The notes under the pieces were generated by a model. That model did not search any database. It saw nothing but the letters and a program-made list of their open reading frames with translations, and had not been told where the DNA came from. From Trileptium ribeirensis (Eukaryota > Nematoda > Enoplea > Enoplida > Thoracostomopsidae): a DNA stretch of 64,000 nt. The position numbers were made by a program, and so were the translations under genes. Shown one piece after another: positions 12,801 to 27,800 of this stretch. Location: assembly GCA_030248225.1 (NCBI GenBank), contig JASANE010028637.1, positions 24,692-88,691 of the forward strand, written 5' to 3'. Each line of letters starts with the position of its first letter. Within the stretch, counting starts at the first letter, position 1.

Positions 12801-15800
12801 TTAGGCTAAGTCTTAGGCTACCGATAACGGTATATCTAGTTCTTCACTGTTAGTGGGTTACAGTACAGGTTTATTGCAACCAGTGCCGATCAGTATAGTA
12901 TACGGCTTGCGCTAGGAATGATTATTGCATTTTGAGTATACCATAGCCCTACTCGAAGTTTTCGGAGTAATTAACATAAATAAAATTCTATGTTCGAACT
13001 AACTGCTTTAAAACGTGCCGCGAGTGAGCAGCGGCGTTCATTTTTGGTGAGCACTGTATATCTAGGTGTGCGTTTATGGAACAGTGTGAACCATTATCAT
13101 TTACGCGGAGTCGTAAAAGGTTTATTTAAATAAAATTTTATCCTTGAATTGTAATTTATTATTTGACAATAATTATAATTACGAAGAAAATATTATACAC
13201 GATATTATTTATAAAAGATAAAATGTATCCGATTAATAAAATCGAGCACATATTGTCGCATCGTACGTCAAATACATAAGAACTCGTTAATGGTTAACTA
13301 TGTTTTAGTTTTAGAACTTGCGGTAAAATCATAATCAATTTCTTTTTTGGATTGGCTGGTTCCGACAGCTCGGTGATTCTGCCTAGTTTTTCCTTAACAT
13401 ATTTTAACTTTTCCCCATTTTTCTCAAATTTGTAATTTTGCTCATAACTGATAAAAATTTTCCGCAGCGCCTTCGAAGCGCGGGATGGGTGTGGTGGGGA
13501 TGGGGCAAAATATCGCTAAGAGGAGCTCTTTAGGGAGGATAACACCTTTGTTGGCATCTATGGCTTATATGTCTTATAACATTGTTATTAATTACAGTAT
13601 GATCCTTGCTATATTTTTGTACAATATTACACATAACAGTTTTATTTGTCTAACAATATTAGATTATTTTTTCTTGCGAGTGTTTTGTGTAAAGCAGTTG
13701 TTTTATAACTGGTCGTTGTGGGTATCTGGAAACTGTGCAATGAATTACTTCGAACTTTTTTGTTGCAGTGTGAACGGTCTGCACTGTATTTCTATAGAAT
13801 CTTGGACCTTTGTTACTTTTTGTTTTAGGCTGACTTGTTGCTGCTGAGCTCTAGCGAACCTCATGGCTTATGCTACATAGAAACAGCGGAGTTAGACGGG
13901 TGAGCGTGTGTTAACAAAACGTTGTAATCCGTTACAGACAAATTCGCGTTTTTCATTGTATTTGTTGTGTCGTTGACTGAGGAATCATTTTTTAATTGTG
14001 ACTACCTCTAAAATATCGGTGCTACACATACATGAATCTAGGATTTGATTTGTGTAGTATAGCAATCAATGTAGTTTTCTTAACTATGGCTTAAAATAAT
14101 GTAGTCGTCTGCTTTATTTCAGGTTCATTTTTTCATGGATGCAGTAAGTGATACGCTTGGTCGGAGTAATACCTAAACCATCTTCGGAATCGAAATATTA
14201 ATAAAATTCTGCTCTTTAAACCATAACGGAATACATTAATCACGGGTGCGAAAAATAGCGCGTATAATGTCAAACCATCATAATCATAACATGAAAGCTA
14301 TGCGGGATTTGTACGACCATCTTCAACTTAAATCCGAAGCCGAACCTTCGTATTATTAAGTGTAAAGCTGAGAACTGTACTCTAACTTAGAAGGCAAGCT
14401 ATGTAGCCAAGGGATGAGGTTGTGAACGGCAATGGCGGACGACGAATATGGGTGTAATGCACTAATGTTTCAGATCTAATGTTCTTTTCGCTGTTGGGTA
14501 CTAACGGAATTGATGCATTTGAAATGTAATTTATTATCGACTCGTTGTTGCGATAGTTTTAGAAAACGATTTATTGACACCTTTTGCAGATTTCTATGGC
14601 GGCAAAAGGAGGGAGGACCAGAAAGTCTTAGCGTCGGAAGCTTTTTCGTGAGAACGATAATGCATTTCGTTAGTGCCTGCGCAATACTTTTGGTTTCGCT
14701 TTGTTGCCTCCCTATAACTTAAGAAGCTGCTAATTAGTATACGTATGACATATTATGCCTTATTGTTGTTAGCTCAGTTTCTACTCTGACAACGAGATGT
14801 ACTAGTAGGTACACAATCTGTTGGCTATAATTTATGTTTTGTGACAAATTTGAAAATTGTATTAACGACTTGATATGTAACCATTCGTACAAACGCAGTA
14901 TCTTCGTATTTATTTCAGAGAAACTAATCTAAAGGCCAAACAAGCATTACCAGTGACGTCCAGCATGGGTGACGATATAAAGAAAATTAGCCAGTTCAAA
15001 AGTCAGTCTATGCGATAGATACTAAAGGCATAACGCGGCAATATATAGAATTAATAATGTTTTATTCTATCGCTTGATGGCAAATTACAGTGCGAATGTT
15101 TGTAGACTCAGTCGTTTATCATGTAATTTATTCTCTAACTTGAGTGTTTTGATTTAATGGAAACGAATCTTCACTTATTTGCTCATTAATATCACAGAAA
15201 AGAGTATTAATAATTTGACAAGTTTGATTTATGGAATTCGGTATATAAATAAAGTGAATGAAGTTCCAACTGTTCTGAAAAGCTTTTATTATCGTGTTGA
15301 ATTTGTGATTACAACGAATACAGAACAGGCATATTAGTTGCAGACGAAAACAGTTACAATTGAGTAGTGTTTTTTGCCACATTGTGCTAATATTATTATG
15401 TTACAGGCACCAACAGATGTAAGTGCTCAAAAAAATGTATTCAGACAGACGAAATTGCATCAGTCATCGTTTTCTTCCGCCTGCTTCTTCGCTTGCATTT
15501 GTCCGTGACTGCACAATGCAGCACATAACATGTTTTAATGTGTTCTAATATTGTCACCATGTACATTGTGACTGCGTGTATCTGGGCTCTCCAAATTGGG
15601 GGGGGGTGGGGCACTGGTTTTTCGGTTCCCCCTGGTTCAGAACAGGTGTCCTCTGGGTCATGCCCGTGCCAAACTTTTGGGCTCCCCCAGTACAGCGCCT
15701 CTTCGAAAATGTTTTTGTTTCCAATCGGTCCAAAGTACATAAAATTTCATCAAAATTTGTACTAAAATTCCGTTCTGAAGCCAAAACTTTCGCAAATTTT

Positions 15801-18800
15801 GTCAAAATTTGCTTCAAAATACCTTTTTCTCTCCATCAAAACCATTTTGGCAGTGTTTCTGATACGATTTTTAACCGTTTTTCTATTGGAAAAATGCCCC
15901 TGGCAGATTTTTCAGCGAATGGAGAGCCCAGTGTACAATATTAGGTACTTCGTGTAATCATGTTGAATATGTTGTATCATAATATAGGATACTAACTGGT
16001 TGTTTTCCCGCTATTGTTGCTCCGTTTAACGTTAAGCTCACCATACGTATTAAACTCACGTGCATTTTGACATTACCGCTGAATATAAACTGTATTGTGT
16101 GCTAGCAAAGGGCCATTTTAAAGGTGGTATAGTTTTAATGATGGCTTGAATCAGTCAGCTAACTTAGCGTTTAGTCTTTATGATGCAATAATAATTTTTA
16201 CAGGTGAAATTATTTGCGAACCACCAAACAATCGACTCAATTCGTTTGACGGCAAACTTGTCAATCCCGACGACGAAGTGTTTGCGTTGGACAATGAAAA
16301 AATGCTTCTTCGTGGCTGTGTCCTTCGCAATACTAAGTGGTGCTACGGCGTGCGTGAATTACGGTTTATCTTTGTGAAAAATTACAGATTATTTGGACTA
16401 AATTTTAGTTGACATTTTAAAAAATATTCCGTAGCTTGGCCAAACATGTTTTTATGCTGGACAGTGAAAAAATACTTCATGGTTGTGTCTTTCGCAATAC
16501 CAAATAGCGCCATGTCGTGCATAAATTGCAGTTTATCTTTTGATATGAATTCTAGAACGTGTGCTGCAATGTAGCTATATGCATTCTTTGTGATAACCTA
16601 TATTCTGGCTTTTGTATTCGCTGAAATTTTTGCGAGGGGTCATGAACAGAGAGGGGTCTAGTTTGGAACTTTCAAGCGGCCATGAACTTCCTTACCCCTC
16701 CAGATGTTAAAATTTAAAAATTTTCAAAATATGTTCTTAGCGAAGAATGCTAACTTATTAATAAATGGCTTCAGAAATTTACCAAAAACGTCTTTTTCGA
16801 GTTAAAAATAATTTTTAACCAAATTTTTTACATAAGTTAATCAATTTTTTAACCTCAATAAGGGATTTTTGTAAAAAAAATTATCAATGTACCAGCCTGG
16901 CGGCACTAGCCAAGGGTTACCAAAAATACCATTCCAGGCGCTTGGAAACGCTGGATATTTTGGTTTTGTGCGCAAGCGAGTTCAATATATAGACCGAAGG
17001 GTATATTTTTACTCAGCAAATTCATCTTATATTATACTATGCTTTGTAGCATTCACTTTCTTGTACTTTTTAATCTTCTATCAATTACAGTAAATGGTTA
17101 ATATTGTGGCACATTTTTCAGGTTGTGATTTTCGCCGGGCGCGACACGAAGCTAATGCAGAATTCCGGGAAAACAAAGTTCAAACGAACGAGTCTCGATC
17201 GATTTTTAAACGTTCTTATCATTGGTGTAAGCTGTTTGCATAGTGGTATTAGCATTGAGGTCTTTAACGCACTGTAAATAAGAAGCTCTGGGGTTTAGTA
17301 AGCGTAACATTTTCAAAAATGTAAATCATAAAACCATTTATTTCTTTCCGCAGTGATCAAAACCGTAGCCAAATAGCTTCAATGCCACGTGCCTTTGTAG
17401 AACAAAACTAACTCATGTCACTAAAGCATGTCGTTGGTCCAAAGCCAGCACATCTGCGTATTTAATGGCTTAACCATATAATACTGCTGTTCACCGCCGA
17501 CAAGCAAGAAGCACGCTTGTAATCTATATGGGGGCAGCCCAAAATTTTCGAGCCCCCACCAGGATGTTGCTGTTCTCCCATGTCATGTTTTCAGGTAAAC
17601 TTTGGCTTTCCCAGGTAAACCACCACATGTATTTTGATGGGCAACATCAAAAAATATTCTTCTTACAAAAAATTGATTTTAACAGAACTCAATACTATAC
17701 GTTGCATATTTCGGCTATTGATGAGACAAATTCCGAATTAAAATGAAGTGGGGACACTAGATATGCGTATTTTCAGTGGGAAAATATTATTTATGCAACA
17801 CAAACAACGGAATATAGTTTGTACAGGTATGAAAAACACTATATCAATTACAAAACCTCTAGTTGACCAGGGGGCGGCTTTTCGCCAAGGAAACCAAGGG
17901 GGGATGCCCCATGTATATCTGGGTTCCCCCACGTAGGAGCTGTGGCCCCCGGTTCAAATCTCCTCTCATAAAATTTTGGTCTTGTGGAGAGACCAGACAC
18001 CTTAGAGAAAACATGTTGTATAATTCGACGCTAGTATTCACTGAGGTGCCAAAGGGTTTAACTTTTTTTATAAATTGTAAGATAACATAGTTTGAAAACT
18101 CAAGTAAGTTATATGTAAGTAATAAGTTGATTCGTACACCACGATTGTTGTTTTGTCAAAATCACAAACTGGATCGTGCAAAAATTTACGTTCACATTTC
18201 TGCCATCGGTATTATTTGGAGTTTAGCGAGCGCTACAATGAACTCTATAATTTAAGCGCTCAATTTGCGAAGACGGGCATTTGCCGATATATTGACATTT
18301 GAACACGTTCATTAAATGGTATGCTCAATCGTAAAGTTGTGTGCTCTGTTTATGACTGTTTAAATGTGCTAGATCAAAAACGCGATTGTGATAGTGCTAC
18401 TGAGCTAAAGCGGTCAGTCAACCAACCGGAACGGGTGCTGTGTGTTCCTGCATCGCAATTCATGTCCCATACATTAAGGCAAAATCTCGGTTTCCCCACG
18501 GATATCGGTTTTGAGATCATGACCTGAGTGACAAAAGTGCATCCTCGGCGTGCGCATCTCAAATTTACTCACGCGTTACTGTCGACAGTGCATAGATTAT
18601 GTTTTTGTGGCGAATAACAAACGACGATTGTTAATACCTATTGACATGTTCTTTAACTGTAAAAATATCACATTTCTTTTGCTTTTTAGATTGTGATATT
18701 TCTTCTATCGATGTGCCTCATTTGTACAATTTTGAGCGGAATATGGGAAAAAGAAACTGGTCAATTTTTCACCGGCTATCTGCCTAGGGATAGTATTATG

Positions 18801-21800
18801 GATAACATCGACAGTTCAAATGGGAAAATAGCATTCGTTGCCTTTTTGATATTCTTCTCTTATGCTATTTTACTCAACACGGTTGTGCCTATTTCGCTTT
18901 ATGTTAGGTTAGTCAACATCAAAACACGGTATATACAATATGCTCCTGAAATAACCAGTGTTGGCTCTCTGGTGGAAACATGCCATTGCTTGCACGATAT
19001 TCGCTCGCTCGAAAGGCAATAATAGTACTACCTGGCCCGTGCTACGAGAATATATTGATCATTGTTTTTATAAAATTAAGTATGTTGTCTGTGGCGATAT
19101 TCTTTGGGACTACTATCTCGCATGCGAGGGTACGACAGAGCGAACGTGATTTCAGTTATAAGTTGTCATTTTGCGCCGAGCCTGCCTTTAAATTACGTAT
19201 GTATGCATTGTCCATCAAAAGTCCTTGTGACATGTACGAATACGTTAAGTTGATTAAAGTTGTTATTCTATAGCATATAATTCTTGTCATTTTATCGTAT
19301 TTGGACTTTGATCAGGTTTGGAGGAATGCCTTGGTCAATTTGCATGTCAATATTATACCCATTACGTAACTGGAGATACTGGAAGCGATGTCGCGGTTCG
19401 GAATAATGTTTCGTTTGGACTTAAAGTTTGCAAAAAAATTAAAACTAACCTCTGAAAATAATCCATCTAAGGGTTCAAAAGTTATGATCAAATAATCAAC
19501 CAAAAGTTACTACATGTAATTTTGCGACAGAGCAGCAGGGGGAAGATCATGTGCATACAATTTCCTTAAGATCATAGATTACTAATTTTTTGATATGGTG
19601 TAAATGTACCTACTGTCAGGTAATACTGCGAGCTTCGAAAGTTGCAAATGTGCACCAAATAAATGGCACAGTGAACAGTGTGTACGTGTTAATAGCTGTC
19701 ATAGGTATGTAAAGTGCATTCTAAATACGGCCGCGATGAGAGCGATTAGTACTGTTGTGTAAAGATGTTTTTCGTGTCTTTTAATATTTCACATTTATAA
19801 TTAATTTCCAATAGCGTAAAATTTTTTTTCAGTGTTGAAATCATTCGTTTTGCGCATTCCTGGTGGATTAACTGGGATAAAGACATGTATCACGAGCACA
19901 GCGATACAGCGGCACGATCGCGCACAACAACACTAAATGAAGAACTCGGTCAAATACAATATATATTCTCCGATAAGACGGGAACGCTGACTCAGGTAAT
20001 TTTTATCGTAGTATGGTGCGTATAAATTTAGCTCAATGGGACTTGCTGTAGTAGTGAAGTAGCTACGAATAGCGAAAGAGGAAAATTTAATCCAAAATTT
20101 AATTTAATGCATTGCTGTGTCATCCAAAGTATGGCTACTCATTCGATAATCGAAACATGTTGTAGCATTGCTCATTCAGTGTTTCATCGGTGCTTTCTTT
20201 CTCGTAGGGCGATTATTATTTCTAACGTGTACTGTATTTTGACAATGGATAGTCTAGTCAGCAGTGTTGTGATACCATGCATAGTCGATACGCTAACAGC
20301 TTTATTTTCCGGATATCGCTGTTAATCGCCTACATGATTCGCATATCAGCTACAATCAGGTTTACTTTTTTATTCATTTATCTTATTGAAACAAAGCGAG
20401 GGGAGTATCCACTGAGGGCGGTAGGGGCAAAATCGTGAAAATTTCTTTTTGAATGTTTCTGTCATTCATACCTCTGGCCTGTGCACAGTGGGCCCCCATT
20501 TCCAACTTTCCCATGTCCGTTCCCCCCACACGGCCGAAACTCCCCATGTTCAACTAATTTCATAAATTTGTTATGTCTGAAAATTTTTGTTTTTTGTTTG
20601 CAAATAGTTTTTAAACATTAATTACCACTACTTATAATGCTAAAATATCGTTTTTTACCATGAAAATACATTCACGGTAGTAAAAATGCATGAAAATATG
20701 GAAATCTTTACTATTTTTAAGCAAAATTTATCCCCCACTTTCAATTTTCGCCCGAGAATTAACATGGCAGGCGAATTCCCCCACTTTTCGGAGGGCTTTG
20801 GACAGGCTAGTACCTCATGGTCGGATGGATGAATTTCGATAAATTTTTTTGCTCGATAGCTAGAAAACTTGATGAGGAAGTATCCTTTCCTTGAACGCGA
20901 ACAACTCCTACCCTATCTTGAGGGTCAAAATGGGAAAACAAGTTTTTAAGGGTTCTTTTTCGAATTATGCCATGCGAGTAGCAGTCTTTCGCATCCCATA
21001 TCAGTTATGTATTACTTGTAGGGCATTAAGACCGGTCTGTACAAAGTTTTTTGGTACGGCAGATATATTGGTTTGGTTATATGGGGACTAGCATGAAAAC
21101 TGTGCGTATTCATTTGTTTTTGATGTGTTTAGGGTCAGCGAGGGTTTATTGTTTCCAATTGATTCACGGTTAAAGAGGTTTTAGTGTAGTTTATACTACA
21201 AACATAAGGTGATTCATAAAATTACCACTTGATGAAATCACACTTGCTCCATTTCACCCTCGCTTGTGAGTTACTTATTTTATTTATATAACGCAATATT
21301 TAATAATTTATTTCATTGTCTTGATTACTGTTAAATAGATTCATTAATTTTAGAATATCATGACGTTCAACAAGTGTTCAATAGCAAAAGAACTGTATGG
21401 ATACGTAACGGACTCGAAGGGCAACAATATTGAAAACCCGGCTGCGGTAAGCAGTTGATTAAAATTCTCAAAATAATTTATAAAAATATTATCTTGTTCT
21501 GATGATTAATTTGTGCGTAGATTGTGACATTTTTTGCCATTAAAGGTCTATATAGCTGACCAATACTATTGCACAGGCCATCATATAAACTCGTAGTTTA
21601 GTATTTTAAAAGGATTGGGGGTTTAAATGTACCGTCAAGACCGGCAATTAACCAACCCATAAACAATTTAAATATTGGATCCATTTTTAAAATGAGTTTA
21701 CATTTATGCAGCTGCATATAATGCATTATTATGCTGGTTATATGTTTTAAGTTTAGCCTACATAGATTTTAAAATAGGTCTCGAAAAATGGACCATAAGT

Positions 21801-24800
21801 ACACCAAAACGACCATATATTCATAACCAATTTAAATACTGTAGTTGATTTCGTAAAACGAGTAAAGCTATATACCACTGCATATAACGCATTATTATGG
21901 TGGTTGCATTCGTTAGGCTTGGCCTACATGGGTTTTAAAATGGGAAGCGAAAAACAAATGAGTTAAATTGTACATAAATAGTGTATATACAAATACGTTC
22001 AGAAATCAAAACCGAAAACAGGAATATAGGATATCACAGTTCTATGTATCGTTCATATTGTTATTTTAAATATAGATAATGATAATATAAAATCCGTTGT
22101 AGAAAAATATTTTTAATATTTACAGTCAATGCGACCAATTGATCTTCAGTCGTGGAATAAATGGGCGGAACCGAAATTCGAATGGTTCGACCAGAAGTTG
22201 GTGGATAAAGTCAGATCGGGCAATACAGAGGTAACGCTATTTTTATTATGTACTAAGCAAATAGTATAGGTCAGTATATTGTGACAATATTTAAAAAAAT
22301 GCTGTTTCCAAAGACTCACTGAATATAGGAACACTAGCTATGTGTGTGCCTACATTTTTCCATATCCTGCTTTAGAAATATTTACTTAGGAGTTTGTTGG
22401 GTCAATTTCTACTGCATCTTATAAATTAAGGTTACTTGGGTTACTCGGCACAGCTTAATGATGTTGTGACAAATGGTTCGACATCAGTATCATACGTTAG
22501 AGTTGGAGAGCCATTACGCGGCCTCTTTAGGGTTTGTTCACACTCTGATTAGCTTTAGATTAGTAGAATTATGTTTACGCTCGAATTGACGGCGTTTGTC
22601 ACGCGGCGTCTCAAAGCGGTCTAGGCAGCCGCTCGGTGTCGCACTGTCTATGACGGTACTGGTACGGCGTGTAGTTATGGCGCTACATTAACTGATGTAA
22701 TTTGGTTCTTGCTGCTCGTTGCAGGTGCTACTGTTCTTTAGTGCCGGACGGGGTAGGCCGCCGCTCAATGAGCGTTTTAATGCTAGTAATCTGTCCAGAA
22801 ATTGCAATATCTTTGTTTGTGTATAAATGTAACCTTGTAAAAAAATTTTGTTTATTTGTCACCATGTGCATAGTTTTACGTGCTTGTATTACGCCACTTA
22901 GCTTGATAATTTTATGCAGTAAATAGACCATAAGGTTTTCACTTATCTTTTGTTCTGTGTATTTCAGGTCGACTTGTTTTGGCGTCTCATTGCATTGTGC
23001 CATACTGTAATTCCGGACTACAAGGACGGAAATCTCGAATATCAAGCCCAGTCTCCAGACGAAGAAGCTCTTACGTCCGGTACTGTTTAGCAAAAATTTT
23101 TAACCAAATATAAATATACATAAGATGTCAATATTCTGTGCACGAAAATGAATCATTATCCAAACGTTTGACGCTATTGTATTTGACGAAATTATGTTTA
23201 TACATTCTAAGCCATTGAAATTTTTTAATATATTAAGAGTAAGGATTTAGTTTAATGCGAGAACAGACGAAAAATCCTGGTAAATGAAGCATTAGTCATG
23301 TATGTTTTGATGAAGCTGTTTTATAACTGGTTTCAATATGGTTCTAAACTTCCAAAAAGGGTATTGTTCCGGAGTTTATTGCAGGGGCCCGGTGCGAATT
23401 CATAACCTCATCTCGAGATTTTTGCACACGGATTTCCCATTTCTGGACAATTATCGGGGGTCAGCTGTCGGCTTAGGGTGTGGGTGCTGCCCCTTTGGCA
23501 CATACTAGTTCGGCACGGTCGGGGTGGGAGATTGGGGCGAGTAGAGGCGGCTTAGGGGTAATTCTCTATGAGCATGTGAGTATTATGTATAGATTTACAT
23601 ATGTGACGTCTTATATTCATGTCTGAGTATTCTGCTTTCTATGACTGACCACCACCACATCCTATAAAAGTCGATTGGTTCCGTCGCCTGCGCAACGGGT
23701 TCGATTGTACCATGATTTCAGGGCTCTTCTCCATTTATCCCTGTGTTGAGTGTCCTTTTTTCACAGACCCATCAATCGCATATCTTCTTCCACTATCTCT
23801 TCACACTGTTTCTTGGGTCTTCCACGTGGTGCTATCCCTCGGAATTTGACACCTGCGACTATTTTCGTTATTCCACTCGTCTTCCGCTGCACGTGACCGT
23901 GCCACCGTAGCCTTCGAATTTGCAGCTCTGTTTCCAGCGACATAAGGCCGAGGGTAGCTGCAACCTCCTCACTGGGTTTCCTGTCTTCCCATCGCACACC
24001 GGTCATCCACCGCATCATCTTTTTGTCGGTTGTGAGTAGGGGAGCGGCAGCTTCCTTCGTGAGTGCCCAACTTTCGGAGGCATAGGCAAGCACTGGCCGG
24101 ATACACGCATGGTATACCTTTCCGCGTATTTTGGCCGGATGTCGCTTGTCCGTTAGCAAGTTGCGAGCTCTTTCCGTTTCATCCAAGCTGCCTGACTTCG
24201 AGCCTTGGCTGCTCGCTTAACATCGGCCGTGCAGTCGACTATGTCTCCAAGATATGTGAACCTGTCCACAATATCAAACATTTTGTCGTCAACGTGGAGT
24301 TCAGTGTCGGGACGAGTAGGATGTTGGCATTCGCGACATGTAAATTTGGCTGCTTTCTATGACTGAGATGGGCTCAAAACGTCAGCTAAAATAGCAACTT
24401 ACGTTGACCGGAGAAAAATGTTTAGGGTGAAAATCAAAAATTTAAGGCATCAAACTTTCGACAGGGAGGTGGTCAATTAATAGGGGTCATCGTCCGGCCA
24501 TGGGAGGTCAGCTCCTCTTCCCCTTTGATATTAATTTTGTCTCACGTATATGGTAGCATAAATGTAGTTCGAAAAATATGCAATTATTGAAGTTGCATAT
24601 GTATTACATATATACGATCTTCATGTATAAAGAAGGAAAACACTTTACATGTAACAATATCAGTCATATTAATTAAACGGTTTGTAACCACCAAATGCGG
24701 AACAAAATATTGTCACATTTAGTACCGAATTTGATCGGTATTGCTGTTGTGTCTGTTACACTACCTGGACATATTTCAACTCTGGCATATAAACAAGTTG

Positions 24801-27800
24801 CGGTTTCAGTGACATTTTTGGCGCAAAATACTGTCAACTTTTGGTGGGAAAGACCAATGCGCCTAAGTTTTGATCAACATGATAGGGTTTGAGCCATTCC
24901 TACGCTTCTGTGGGATCACGCCATCAAACACAACGTCGTTCTAAGCTGTTCGTTTTTTACTGTGTAAGGTAACGTCACTTGAAATTAGTTAGCCAACATG
25001 TGAATTGAGTTGCCAATATTTATACGATTACGATTTAACTTTTCAGCGGCTCGTGCATTCGGCTACGTGTTCAAAGCTCGTACGCCTAATTCGATAACGA
25101 TCGAAGTAAACGGTAAAGAAGAAGTGTACGAGCTGTTGTGCATTTTGGATTTTAATAATGTTCGGAAGCGTATGTCCGTTTTGCTGCAACGCGACGGCAA
25201 AATATTTCTTTTTTGCAAAGGTGGGTTGTATATTCATTTTCTTCGCTGTTGTTCAAAATGCAACTTATACCATAATATAAATAAAAATATTTGTAATTTT
25301 TAATTGAGCGTTTTTGTCGTCAAGCGTGAATAGGAATTTGTAACAGTTTGATATGTCGCCACAGTCGTCGCTGGAAATGGAGGCTGTTCGTTTGAGATAT
25401 TTCCTTCACAGTTTATTCGGTAGTGTGCTCCATTTGTACGTATAATACATCTTGCAGTTTTGATAGTGCCGGCTTTTTATACATATTTTATATTCTTATT
25501 ATTTGAGAAATATATTTTTCCGTACTCGACGACCCAGATTAGTAGCTGCCTCCTGTTTTCCTGGGACACATCCAATACTAAAATATTCCAAAGGCACGTC
25601 CGTCCAAAAATGACTACCTAAATCCTGCACATGACGCAGATTTGATACTGTATAGGCTAAATATTTCAGCGGCACCTGCTGTACTCGGGTTTCTGGTTTT
25701 GTTTGAGAAAACTAGGAAGTTGCATTCAGAATTTAAAGTAATGTTGGTGACATAATGTTTAATACCACTGTTGTATTGCCTTTTGTGGTTTATCTTTCCT
25801 AAACAGATATAGTTCGGCTTTTGAACTTTATTTAAAATTATAGCTTATGTTTTCTTACTATTTCAGGCGCGGATACAATGATCTTTGAACGAATTTCAAA
25901 AGGCGACCCGAATATCCGTTCGGTAACTCAAACGTATTTGGATAAATTTGCTGGCGACGGGCTACGAACACTTTGTCTAGCGTATAAAGAAATATCGCCT
26001 AATGATTACAAAGAATGGGCCAAACGGCATCACGAAGCAAGGTAGCTCTTAAACTTTCTGTTAAATAACCGTATATGGATGGCCACATAATGATTACAAG
26101 CAATATTGATGTAATTGGGGGTCATTTCACGCTACGATGACCTTTTTGTCGGGGGGGGGGTAAAAGTGGATATTTTGGTCTGTAGCACAGAAACGGGCGG
26201 GAAACTGGCAAAAATGTTATTTTCGCCAGGAAGCCTCATTACTTAGCTATTTTAAACAACAAAAAATTTTGGCCTCACCCCCGCCATAAGGGGCTGGACA
26301 TCCACATAGGTCCCGAATTGACAAAAACCGCAATGACTAATTGTACGACCTGTTTTTTCCGGGTAATGCAGCGGCTCGATGTTAGAAATTATGGCCGTAA
26401 TTCTTTTTTGTGCAGAATTAGTCAGGTCTACACTTTGTTTTTAGCTACACAAATTTCGAATCTACACCAATCCTGGAGAGTGGGGGAGGCCGACATGGAA
26501 TGAACCCCATTTACCCCCCCCCCCGACCAAATTCTTTTTGGTCATTACTCGTTACTTATGCACGGTACATAAACGTTATTCATACATCATAGTTATCCCC
26601 TGGGTACCTGTTGAAAAAAAATTAACCCACGGACTTCTTGTTACTTATCTCGTCACCAGGATTAAAAGATCGATTTTAGCACATTTGATTAACCCCCCCC
26701 CCGACCATTGCTAGTTTGGGGCATGGTTGAGTGAGTACAAGTCTGTTAATTTGTCTGTTATGGTTCATTTCCATGAAGAAGAGAATGGTGAAACGATCAA
26801 AGCTCTATCTCACGGCCGACCTGTTGATCTCAGGCTTTTACCACCACCCCGACCACTACCAAAAATTTCGAAAAATCGGCCATGTGGCGGTATTTCGATG
26901 AAATTTCGCGCCTTTAGTTCATATTGTGGCATATTACATTGTGGCACTGCATTTCGGCCACATTGACACGAAATTATTGTTTTTTTTTAATTTAGAATTT
27001 TACCCCCCCCGCCGGACCACGTTACCAACCATGTACACGGGCGATTGGTATGCATGTACCATATTATTTTTGGATGAAATAATGTAAAGTGGATGGTGTG
27101 TAAAAGACAGTTGAGTGTTGCTTCTAGAATTTTCGAGTGGTTTTGAACGTCAAAAAATTACCCCCACGCCCGATCACATTATTTTTGAATCAAGTGGGAG
27201 CAAATTCTATCGCGCTCAACCGTCGCAAAATTATCATCGGCCGGAAAATTGTAGTGCCCATTCTAATTTATAGCATTGCACTCGACAATCGCGAAGAAAA
27301 ACTCGACGAAATTTATGAAGAAATCGAAAAAGAAATGACACTTATTGGATCAACTGCAATTGAAGACAAACTACAAGATGGTGTTCCAGAATCAATCGCT
27401 AATTTGGCTGCAGCAAATATTAAAATTTGGGTGTTAACCGGTGACAAGCAAGGTAAGTCAAAAAATAAACCCGTCATTAGAGTCACCGAATAAAAATAGT
27501 GATTTCGATGATCTATTAGACACTTGAGCCCGAGAAAATATAATGCCCAGCCTCTTGGAGAATCAGATATTAACTACAGAGTTTTCGCCTCATTTAAAAA
27601 TTTCTAAACAGCGACGAACATAGTCACAGGTGTGTTGTGGCTAAACTTTGAAATTCGTTTTGGAATGGTGCTTGTCAGCATTCGTGGGTACCAAAATAAT
27701 AAGTTGCTCATCATATTCAGCCACGGTATAGATAGTTTTTTTCCAACACTGCATAAAGATCATTATAATGCCCATGGGAACATTAAATTCTTTTAGTAGT

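Noticed and set aside
13485..13847. 120-codon open frame before exon E3
   Set aside because: It overlaps the E3 start in a different frame and its peptide has no family features; the upstream part is AT-rich intron.
15441..15944. Overlapping open frames on both strands
   Set aside because: All lie in an inverted-repeat element. Frames on both strands of similar length, rich in Pro, Gly and Trp, reflect base composition.
24063..24362. 99-codon plus-strand open frame
   Set aside because: It is the complement of the LINE reverse-transcriptase fragment, which has recognisable motifs on the minus strand.
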